Made by a program: the position numbers and the translations under genes
Notes under the pieces: generated by a model
What the model was told of the DNA's origin: nothing
Seen by the model: the letters and a program-made list of their open reading frames with translations, nothing else
Database searches by the model: none
Source of the DNA: Eledone cirrhosa
Taxonomy: Eukaryota; Mollusca; Cephalopoda; Octopoda; Eledonidae
DNA: 64,000 nt
Assembly (NCBI GenBank): GCA_964016885.1
Contig: OZ024743.1
Location: 172,218,154 to 172,282,153, forward strand
Reading direction: 5' to 3'
Part shown: in pieces, positions 56,254 to 64,000 of the stretch
Layout: each line of letters begins with the position of its first letter
Numbering within the stretch: position 1 is the first letter of the stretch

Positions 56254-57423
56254 GATATATATATTTAGAATGTTGAGAAGTGAGACACGAGTTGATATAT
56301 ATGATAGTAAAGAAGAAAAAATGTTAATGGGATTTTCTCATAGAATAACAGCAAAACATTTATTTACAAAAAAGGAGTTTACCGTACCGGTTTCAGCAAC
56401 GTGGGTTTCTTCATGCTACGGAAGTGTATAAAAACATTTATAATGGGATTTATATTAATAAGAATATATTATAAAATAACATTACACATATATATATATA
56501 TGCATATATATATGTTTGTTATAATTGGGGAGGGTCATATTGTTATAATATTGTCAGAAATAATAACAGAACATACCCACTGTTTGGTTTGTGTTGGTTT
56601 TTGCTTCTATATCTTTTATATCTCCATAGTTAATTTATTTGATAATCAATGTTTATCATTGATTGACCAACGGTAAAAAATACAGATATAAATATATATA
56701 TATAGTCTATCAAAGTTCTTTCGTCACACATCCGCGATATCATCAGTGGTACTATTATGTTTCCTCCCATTGTATTATAATGCCTACGCCATTTTTATTT
56801 TATTTATTTATGTCTTCTTGTCTCTGTTTCTGCGCATTTGCTTGTATGTATGTTTGTCGTGTGTGTTCGCGTTGAGTGTATGTATTTTTGTTTTTGTATT
56901 CTATGTGTTTGTTGTTATTGTACTTGTGTTTATATTTATTGATTTATTTATTTATATTTCCCTTAAGTCAGTATTGTTTGTTTGGGTATGGTTGTTGTTG
57001 TTATTCCATTCATTCTTTCTGTTCAACTTCGGACTTCTTAGTTCTATTACTTCTCTGATTTGCCTACTTGTTGAGTCATTTCTATGCTTAAGATATTATT
57101 TTAATTTCTATGTTGTCTATATTACTGTCATGTCTGGCGTGTTCATGTTTTTGTCCTTATTGCCGCCTTTGTTGGTCTATTCTTTCTCCTATGCTTCGAG
57201 CTCTCTCACCTATGTATGTCGTTGTTATGTTTCTGCAAGTACCTTCTGTACATCTTATGCTATAGACTACATTTCTACTTTTACAATTTAACAGCTAGCG
57301 TGTTCTGTTATTATTTCTGGCAATATTATAATAATATGACCCTCCCCACGTATAACAATATTTCTTTGACACACGATTTCATATCAGAAACCTTGCAAAA
57401 CAGATATATATATATATATATAT
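56254..57423. other. AT-rich region without recognisable gene
   Basis: The stretch is T-rich on the plus strand with TA-rich spacers at 56490-56515 and 57404-57426. Open frames here (for example 56746-57291) are strings of Phe, Leu, Val and Tyr from T-rich low-complexity DNA with no domain. A short block at 56380-56420 ('ccgtaccggtttcagcaacg') is GC-richer and can pair with itself, which may be a relic of a Penelope-like or other structured repeat. I assign no function. Confidence 0.6.
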
Positions 57424-57540
57424 ATAGGAAAAAGTATGACCCCGACGGCAGAGCTCAAGCCGTTTCGACGGCTATTTCTGGACCAGAAATAGCCGTCGAA
57501 ACGGTTTGAACTCTGCCGTCGGGGTCATACTTTTTCCTAT
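57424..57540. repeat. Near-perfect 117-bp hairpin (58-bp arms)
   Basis: The arms run from 57424 and back from 57540 with a single central base at 57482. I find only two imperfect pairs (57459/57505 and 57454/57510). The sequence 'aaaaagtatgaccccgacgg' is the outer part. It caps the left end of the palindrome and recurs, with a spacer, at the right end (59138-59293). Confidence 0.93.
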
Positions 57541-57813
57541 TTACCACTCTACTATCCTAAGTATTGAGTACTCTGGTGCGTTATGGTCCATCTGGTTCCT
57601 TACCACAATTCCTTTGTTATATATATATATATATATATATATAAGTATGTATACGTACATACATATATTTACATACATGCACATATACATATAAATGTAC
57701 GTATGGATTTACCGAACATTTATTATAATGCTCAGTTTGTTTCTAAACAAACATCCCGAATTAAGCTGTACAGTGTTTAGCAACCATCGTTGCCCTTTTG
57801 TTCAACACTGACA

Positions 57814-57868
57814 AAGGAACGATGTACAAGTTTCAAGCTTATTAGCTATCGTCAGCACCGTATACCTT
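57814..57868 (-). ncRNA. Hammerhead-ribozyme-like motif, copy 1
   Basis: On the minus strand the order is AAGG, TAT, ACGGTG (stem I), CTGACGA core, T, AGCT-AATA-AGCT (stem II), T, GAAAC, TT, GTA, CATCGT (stem I partner), T, CCTT. All invariant core bases (CUGANGA, GAAA, and U16.1 before the cleavage base) are present. Stem III is minimal: the A-U and C-G pairs close a 2-nt loop. Cleavage is predicted between 57825 and 57824. The base pair normally next to the core in stem II is a U/U mismatch, the main weakness. Confidence 0.7.
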
Positions 57869-58247
57869 CCTGCCAGATGATTGAACGTCTGAAAGTATAT
57901 ACTTTCCTTATGCATATTAACGGCTGAGCAGCCTAATTTGCATATCGAGTGAGTTAATCGGCCGGGCGCACCGAAAACGATAAATGGAAAAAATGAAACG
58001 AAATTTCTTTTCTCACTCTCAGTACGGCTGTTACTTAAATATAAGTATGTATACATACATACATATAAGTATACAGGCGCACAGTAGTATGTATATATAT
58101 ATATACATACATGCACACATATATATATATGTACGTATGGATTTACCGAACATTTATTATAATGCTCGGTTTGTTTGTAAACAAACATCCCGAATTAAGC
58201 CGCACCGTGTTTAGCAACCATCGTTGCCCTTTTGTTCAACACTGACA

Positions 58248-58302
58248 AAGGAACGATGTACTAGTTTCAAGCTTATTAGCTATCGTCAGCACCGTATACC
58301 TT
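58248..58302 (-). ncRNA. Hammerhead-ribozyme-like motif, copy 2
   Basis: The elements are the same as copy 1, with TA in place of TT before the GTA. Stem I (ACGGTG with CATCGT, plus AAGG with CCTT) and stem II (AGCT-AATA-AGCT) are intact. It lies one monomer, 434 nt, from copy 1 in the same orientation. Predicted cleavage lies between 58259 and 58258. Confidence 0.7.
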
Positions 58303-58698
58303 CCTGTCAGAGTTCATCGTTCCTTTATCAGTGTTGAACAAAAGAGCAACGATGGTTGCTAAACAATGTACGGCTTAATTCGGGATGTTTGTTTACAAAC
58401 AAACCAGGCATTATAATAAATGTTCGGTAAATCTATACGTACATATATATATGTGTGCATGTATGTATATATATACATACTACTGTGAGTCTGTATACAT
58501 ATATGTATGTACGTATACATACTTATATTTAAGTAACAGCCGTACTGAGAAGGAGAAATGAAATTTCGTTTCATTTTTTCCGTTTATCGTTTTCGGTGCG
58601 CCCGGCCGATTAACTCACTCGATATGCAAATTAGGCTGCTCAGCCGTTAATATGCATAAGGAAAGTATATACTTTCAGACGTTCAATCACCTAGCAGG

Positions 58699-58753
58699 AA
58701 GGTATACGGTGCTGACGATAGCTAATAAGCCTGAAACTAGTACATCGTTCCTT
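58699..58753 (+). ncRNA. Hammerhead-ribozyme-like motif, copy 3
   Basis: In plus orientation: AAGG-TAT-ACGGTG, CTGACGA, T-AGCT-AATA-AGCC-T, GAAAC, TA, GTA, CATCGT-T-CCTT. One stem II pair is lost (AGCC instead of AGCT). Predicted cleavage is after 58742. It lies at the boundary of the complete plus-strand monomer and the next partial one. Confidence 0.65.
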
Positions 58754-59137
58754 TGTCAGTGTTGAACAAAAGGGCAACGGTGGTTGCTAAACACTGTACG
58801 GCTTAATTCGGGATGTTTGTTTACAAACAAACCGAGCATTATAATAAATGTTCGGTAAATCTATACGTACATATATATGTGTGTGCATATATGTATATAT
58901 ATACATACTACTGTGCGTCTGTATACATATATGTATGTACGTATAGATACTTATATTTAAGTAACAGCCGTACTGAGAGGGAGAAATGAAATTTCTTATC
59001 ATTTTTTCCGTTTATATATATATATACGTACATACATGTGTATATATATATATATATATAACAAAGGAATTGTGGTAAGGAATGGACCATAACGCACCAG
59101 AGTATTCAATAATTAGGGTAGTAGAGTGGGAATAGGA

Positions 59138-59293
59138 AAAAGTATGACCCCAGAGGCAGAGCTCAAGCCGTTTCGACGGCTATTTCTGGACTAAATTAGA
59201 ATATTTTTTCTTTATACACCAGGCTAAAAATTCTAATTTAGTCCAGAAATAGCCGTTGAAACGGCTTGAGCTCTGCTGTCGGGGTCATACTTT
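59138..59293. repeat. Hairpin with ~30-bp loop at the right end of the palindrome
   Basis: The arms (about 59138-59201 and 59231-59293) contain the same motif as the left hairpin ('gctcaagccgtttcgacggc') but extend through 'actaaattagaat' and its complement before a loop. The left hairpin lacks this extension and loop. Confidence 0.85.
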
Positions 59294-59298
59294 ATATA

Positions 59299-59822
59299 TA
59301 ACAAAATAAGATGCTGAGGTTACATATATAGTTTAATCATAATAATTATTTCCACGGTTCTCCATGCAATAGAGATGTCCTTCATGCATTTGCTGTTGAT
59401 TATGAGAACGGTATCCTCAGAAGAAAATCGTTATGTTTGATATGTCACTGGCAGGAAAAAACACACATCCTATTGCTTGTGTGCGCAGCATACATATGAG
59501 TTCATTGAAGGGCTTGCCAGCCGTCGTGTTTTCTAGAGAAAGCTATCAACGAAAAGAGACGAAAACAACGAAGAACTATGTGCCGCCAAAACCCAGTAGA
59601 CAGTGAAAGCAATAAATGGAGCTCTGGGGGGGGGGGTTATATATTTTGTTGACAACCACCTATAGACAACAATTACAACAACAACAACAACAAAAACGAC
59701 GACGACGACGACAACGACAACAACGATAATAACATCAAACCGCCGACCAATGTCTTCCACACTGGTCGCAATAGTCGTGGTGATACTACCACCCTATTGA
59801 CAACAACAACTAAAACAACAGC
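59299..59822 (-). repeat. Direct repeat at the 3' side of the Penelope-like element
   Basis: It matches 63458-63967 in the same orientation (start 'taacaaaataagatgctgag' at 59299 and 63458, end 'acaacaacaactaa'). Copies differ at scattered positions, including CAA-repeat length. Direct repeats of this kind flanking a Penelope-like element are usually called pseudo-LTRs. Confidence 0.8.
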
Positions 59823-60775
59823 TACAATAAACACAACGACAACGACAGCAACAAACGACAACAAGAGACCAGCGTCGTGTACACAGGACGCAGTCGTCGC
59901 AGTGACGGTACTGCCCTGTCGACAATAAACAGCGTTAACGCCAAAGTAATAAAAAGGAGGTCAGAGGTAGGTGGGTACACAGAGTTGGTGGTATCAATGA
60001 CCATGACCATAAATAGCAACAACAACAATGGTAACGGCAACAAGCACCAACACCACCCATCACCCACCCCGTTCGTCGTAGTATTGGTGGTATCATCTAT
60101 GTTAGTATTAAGCCATTGGTAACACCACCACCAACAACAACAACAACACCAGTGATGACCCCACCACAGCGACGGCGGGAACACGAAAAAGCCACGCTTC
60201 CATGAAAAATAAACTAACCACAATAGTAGTCCGTTGAAAACAAGGAAGTGAAAATGGGATAGAAACATAGATGGGTATTTTTTATATATAAACAAATACA
60301 TTTACAGTTAATACAATCCTCTCTATCATTGTAAGGCCCAATTCAGTCCCAACTACAGTGGCAACAATACTATTAAAGGGGCTGTTAGGCTATGGAAGAG
60401 AGTTACGGGAAGCGAAAGTAGGGACAGGAACAAGCAAATAAGAAACGAGAACACATATAGAGAACACAATAATAAAAGAACGGGACAAAAATACATAAAA
60501 AACAGCAGTAGGTATATAAACAGAGGAATAAGGAAGAAAGGACAAGAAACATGTACACATAGAGACTCCAGGTGTGCAAACAAGATATCCAAGGTTCGTC
60601 TGACGCTGGGGTTGCTGCGTGCCGTGCCCGGCTTCCACGGACAAGTTTGCAATAGTCTTCAACTAGTACAACTACGTTGTTAGTCTGTACAGTTTGAAAA
60701 ACGTTCCAGATGACCTGTGTAGGCAGGTACTGAAGAGGTTACTCCTTTTATTGATAACTTGAGCTCCCCTCTCGA
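59823..60775 (-). other. 3' region of the Penelope-like element, no gene
   Basis: This holds CAA- and CCA-rich low-complexity DNA (59823-60160) including a diverged second version of the 59700-59790 block, then A-rich sequence to 60560 and a more complex stretch to 60775 that follows the end of the endonuclease frame. Open frames in the region are low complexity and I do not call them. Confidence 0.6.
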
Positions 60776-63310
60776 TTATTTCCATAATCTCGGTGACACA
60801 CAAATCGCACGAGTCATGTACACCCCTTCGTAGGGTTGGGCCGAGGCTACCTTGGACCACGACAAGGTGAATTCTACGTTATCATGTTTGAGATGCCACA
60901 CTAGTTCTGAGAGGGCGGTACTGTGTTTCTTATCAACCCTCTTAAAGGTGTGGCAGTGATTGTACCAGCGTTCCTTAAATTTAGTAGCTGTGGCTCCGGT
61001 ATAGGTGGAGGTATGGTTGTTGGTATTCACCCTACATTCATATACCAAGCCACTGCCGAGGCACCTACCCTCCAGGAGGCAGTTACTGGGGTTTCTACAA
61101 TTACGGCCCGGAGAGGTGTTGCCGCCTTGAGCTCCGGATCGCGTTGTATGATTTCCCGGTCTTTCACGGTCCAAGATGTTACCAATAGAGGAAGAGGTAT
61201 GTGCGTGGTGCGTCTCCTCACGGTTGCTGTTTCCCCTGGAGTTGCGGACGTTTTTATAATCTACTGCGGTTCAAGGCTTATATATTTTGTGCTAGGTATC
61301 TAGTTGTGGAGTAGGACAATTTAATCGTGTGCCTGTTGAAGATGGCGTGGTACCGGTGTTGTTTATGGAAGTGCTTATCCAAAGCCCTGAAGAAAGAGGC
61401 CACTATGTTGTTGCGTAAACCGGCGCAGAGGGTGGGGGGGTAAACCAAATGACATTACGGGAACGGGTTCGCTTCTTGTTGTAGTCATCAGGCTCCGCAC
61501 CTGTTCCGTCAGAGTATGTGTTGCGTATTCACTGTGGACGTCTGGAAGAGCCATGCCCCCCAATTCGTCGCTGCCCATTGGGTTGGTTAAGCCGATCGGA
61601 GCACCCCGAACTGAGTGGTCTCCATTCATAACGAGGGAGGCTGTTTGTACCTTCTACACTCACTCCCGGGCCCACACATGTCCCCCGCGGCTCCACTGCG
61701 TGGGCTTCCCTGCTTTCCAATGTAGCCGAGGTCTGGTCCCTTCCTAATAAGCCATGGTTAGCAGTTCCTCCAGGATTACTCTATAGTGTGGTATCAGGGA
61801 TGAGTAATGAAGTCCTAGTCGTGTTGGTCCCGTCGTTGTTTCCTTCCGATGTGTTACTGTCAGCGGTATTCATTAGACTGGGTATAAACTTAATTCCTTC
61901 CTTGTAACCTGCATTACTAAGGGTATTATTATAATAGCTAGCTACGCTATTGAAGTTTTCCTGGCTAGGTGACAAAGAAGAAATCCTACGGGATATGTTA
62001 TTAACTATGGCACTCCTGATTGACCCGGGATGGTTGGAGTTGGCATTTAAGTACTTGAGGCACTCGTTCGGCTTGTGGTGCGGGTAGTAGAGGCAGGTTT
62101 CTATATTGATGGTAACATCCAGAAAGTTGACTATATTTCTATTATTTTCTATGTCTATACTGAGGCCTAGGTTTTTGAAAAATGTAATTAAGCTCTTTCT
62201 AGTCCTTGTTATCACGCTGTTGCTGTGGTCGAGTAGCATAAACAACGCATCGTCGCGGTATATTCCACCGCCTAACGATGGGATCTCGCTTTTCAGGTTC
62301 CTGAGGATGTAGAGGCCGACCAGGTCAGTAACCTGCGCCAAGGTGCTCGGTCCCGTCGTTATGTCAAAATTGTCCGGCCACTCTCTCCTTGTCCAGAGCT
62401 CCCCGTCGAAATCTATCAGTGATTTCCTGGCAGTATGAATGATGTTAATTTCATCCGTCAGTATACCTGCGTGCAAACATAAGTGCCTTGTTAAGCACCA
62501 CCGGGGAGATTGATGCATAATTATTACATATATCTAGCTGTATAAAATGTGTCCTACCTTTGCACTGCAGTCCGTTAAACCACTCAATTACTTCCCCCGT
62601 TCTGGACCATTGCTGTAATTGGATCTTCTTTCTAAGGGTTGGTATGATTCTGTCCAGTATTTTCTTGCTAATACACCCGATGTTAGACTTTGATGGTACT
62701 ATAAGTCTGGCTGGGAGTTCCGTTCCGAAGTTCAGTTTGTGATCCTTTAGCAAGATACGGGGTACTTTGAGTTGGTAAGGTCCGGTCCTATCCGCAATGC
62801 TGAGTATTTTCACTATTCTATTAGTCCGCTCGTTAATGTCGTCAAGGTTAGCCTGTGTAGTTTTTCTGTAATTCTCTTAAGTTCCTTAAGTGTTAGTTTT
62901 CTATAAGTTGCTGCATCCAAGTTGTAGAGGTCACCCGTTTTATCCGCATCAACGAGAATTCCGCCTGAGCATTTTAGTGCAGAGATCCTATTCGCTAGTT
63001 TCCTGAGGTGAGGCTGCTCTTTAGATGGGAACCTATTGAATTTGACGCCTGAAATAATATTGGCCATCTCTTTCTCAAAGCTCTCCATAAGTTTCTTTTG
63101 CGGTGGGTTTTTTCTAGATTTAAAACCGAACGCAGAGTCCGGGTTGCCAGTGTTCACATCATTCGTAGGGGTTTTCCTATCAAAGTGGAAGGCCTTCCAC
63201 CGCATTCTGCTTACAAACGAATCTGTTTTAAAGATTAGCTGTCTGGTGTACTCCTTTTTGCTGGGTAAGCGAATGTCCTTCAGCGACTCGGAGATGTTAG
63301 AAGATTGCAT
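60776..63310 (-). pseudogene. Penelope-like RT / GIY-YIG protein, broken frame
   Basis: The N-terminal part (63310-62813) has FNRFPSKEQPHLRKLAN and VDADKTGDLYNLDAATYRKL, the DKT block typical of Penelope RTs. After a frameshift, 62813-62451 reads PRILLKDHKLNFGTELPARL, IVPSKSNIGCISKKILDRI and the motif A region HFIQLDICNNYASISP. A second shift gives 62518-61781 with the catalytic GGGIYRDDALFMLL (YRDD) and IVNFLDVTINIETCLYY, then LNANSNHPGSI. The linker to 61174 is degenerate. The endonuclease (61174-60776) has a Cys-rich start (CRNPSNCLLEGRC), GLVYECRV, TYTGATATKFKERW and ALSELVWHLK, matching GIY-YIG blocks in order. Such proteins copy RNA at a nicked or exposed DNA end. At least three lesions make it inactive. 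Confidence 0.87.
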
Positions 63311-63457
63311 CCTATTTTCAGCTGCTTATTCTCAAAGGGCTCAACAGTGCTGGAGCTGTATGTGTTCGGTAAAGATTGTTTTGGTAAAAACAGGAGTAAG
63401 CAGGAGAAAGTTCTCAACAATCGTTGTTTTTAGTTACGATGGAGAATTTTATAAAAA
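63311..63457 (-). other. Leader between direct repeat and Penelope frame
   Basis: A 147-bp stretch with no obvious signal; the plus-strand open frame through it is an antisense shadow of the element. Confidence 0.5.
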
Positions 63458-63967
63458 TAACAAAATAAGATGCTGAGGTTACATAAATCGTTTAATCAGT
63501 ATAATTATTTCCACGATTCTCCATGCAATAGAGATGTCCTTCATGCATTTGCTGTTGATTATGAGAACGGTATCCTCAGAAGAAAATCGATATGTTTGAT
63601 ATGTCGCTGACAGGAAAACACACGTCCTAATGCCTGTGTGCGCAGCATACATATGAGTTCATTGAAGGGTTTGCCAGCCGTCGTGTTTGCTAGAGAAAGC
63701 TATCAGCGAAAAAAGACGAAAAGAACGAAGAACTGTGTGCCGCCAAAACCAAGTATACAGTGGAAGCAATAAATGGAGCTCTGAGGGGAGGGGGGTTATA
63801 TATTTTGTTGACAACCACCTATAGACAACAACTACAATAACAACAACAACAACGACAACAACAATAACGACAATAACATCAAACCGCCGACCAATGTTGT
63901 CCACACTGGTCGCAATAGTTGTGGTGATACCATCACCCTATTGACAACAACAACTAAAGCAACAGCT
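63458..63967 (-). repeat. Direct repeat at the 5' side of the Penelope-like element
   Basis: This is the partner of 59299-59822. I looked for a hammerhead core (CTGANGA with a nearby GAAA) in this repeat and did not find one, unlike in the adjacent palindrome. Confidence 0.8.
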
Positions 63968-64000
63968 TTATATATATGTATGTATGTATATATATATATA
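63968..64000. repeat. TA/TATG simple repeat at window end
   Basis: An AT-rich simple repeat follows the direct repeat and runs to the edge; the window ends inside it. Confidence 0.9.

Larger units (their letters stand above)
57424..59293. mobile_element. Palindromic foldback element built of ~430-bp hammerhead-bearing monomers
   Basis: From the outside in: a hairpin, a shared ~80-bp flank ('ggtgcgttatggtccat' at left, its complement at 59055-59131), a TA-rich spacer, then monomers. The left arm holds a partial and a complete monomer on the minus strand (complete one 57825-58258, 434 nt). The right arm holds a complete plus-strand monomer (58315-58742, 428 nt) and a partial second one to about 59015. 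The spacer 58259-58314 is single. No open frame of note. It could be two opposed retrozyme-like insertions, a foldback transposon, or Penelope pseudo-LTRs. Confidence 0.75.
59299..63967 (-). mobile_element. Penelope-like element (RT plus GIY-YIG endonuclease), degenerate
   Basis: Minus-strand order: a direct repeat (63967-63458), leader, RT region, linker, GIY-YIG endonuclease (to 60776), a 3' region rich in CAA/CCA, and a direct repeat (59822-59299). RT followed by GIY-YIG in one ORF is diagnostic for endonuclease-bearing Penelope-like elements. Its right-hand partner, the hammerhead palindrome, ends 5 bp away at 59293. Confidence 0.85.

Noticed and set aside
56370..56440. Hammerhead-like arrangement (minus strand ATGAAGA ... 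GAAAC, CCG-GUA-CGG)
   Set aside because: The first core lacks the CTGANGA consensus and no stem I can be drawn; kept only as a possible relic.
56746..57291. 181-aa open frame rich in Phe, Leu, Val and Tyr resembling a membrane protein
   Set aside because: It comes from T-rich low-complexity DNA, has no recognisable domain or neighbours, and overlaps other similar frames.
57216..57509. 97-aa frame ending in the left hairpin
   Set aside because: It crosses TA repeats and the hairpin arm, with no domain; an artefact of AT-rich DNA.
59877..60122. 81-aa frame at 59877-60122
   Set aside because: Low-complexity Asn/His/Pro from CAA/CCA repeats in the 3' region of the Penelope-like element.
61440..61510. 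Possible hammerhead core on the minus strand (CTGATGA at about 61486-61492) inside the Penelope-like element
   Set aside because: The second core reads GAACC instead of GAAAC and the flanks do not form stem I; it also lies in the linker of the coding region.
1..64000. CRISPR-like or prokaryotic operon content
   Set aside because: The repeats are microsatellites or dispersed transposons, there are no regular spacers, and the gene content is entirely eukaryotic retroelements.

Overview
The window is eukaryotic, almost certainly cephalopod (octopus- or squid-like). It carries several copies of the tRNA-derived cephalopod-type SINE (conserved block around 'tttatcgaccccgtaagg', head ending 'ctgccaatccaccgcc'), many long (AAT)n microsatellites, and dense non-LTR retrotransposons. 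I see no host gene, tRNA, rRNA or CRISPR. Nearly every base can be assigned to a mobile element.

Layout. (1) 1-11970, minus strand: a head-to-tail array of an APE-endonuclease LINE that I place near the L1/Tx1 group (copies A and B, plus the 5' end of a third copy cut by the window edge). Each has ORF1 (Thr/Pro-rich with one CCHC knuckle) and ORF2 (APE endonuclease, RT, C-terminal zinc motif); all are broken. (2) 11971-22803, plus strand: degenerate copies of two related RLE-type LINEs, here called F1 and F2 (single ORF: Myb-like N-terminus, RT with MDD motif, CCHC knuckle, restriction-like endonuclease; best match R4/Dong clade), riddled with SINE insertions. (3) 22804-28063: F1 copy E1 with an intact 1130-aa ORF, flanked by (AAT)n on both sides, then a second F1 leader. 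(4) 28064-36975: a junkyard of a Ty3/gypsy integrase fragment, four Tx1-like fragments, an F3 fragment, a SINE with a perfect 16-bp target duplication, and a small F1 piece. (5) 36976-55905: an F2/F1 array whose junctions are mostly (AAT)n, including F1 copy E4 (intact 1119-aa ORF with an 11-codon gap in the RT), E5 (frameshifted), 5'-truncated copies and a near full-length F2 (E6). (6) 55924-57423: SINE, (CT)n and AT-rich DNA without recognisable genes. (7) 57424-59293: a 1.9-kb palindrome made of about 430-bp monomers in opposite orientations, carrying three hammerhead-ribozyme-like motifs and capped by hairpins. (8) 59299-63967, minus strand: a decayed Penelope-like element (RT plus GIY-YIG endonuclease) between about 0.5-kb direct repeats.

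How it fits together. Two unrelated LINE machineries (APE-type and RLE-type) both end in (AAT)n and repeatedly meet the next element at (AAT)n, so the locus looks like a microsatellite-anchored retrotransposon array. Only E1 looks as if it could still encode a working protein. The most unusual part is the hammerhead-bearing palindrome directly beside a Penelope-like element: the monomers resemble ribozyme-containing non-autonomous retroelements (retrozymes) or Penelope pseudo-LTRs, and the plus-strand copy starts at the predicted ribozyme cleavage site. All clade names are from reading motifs by eye; no search was run.
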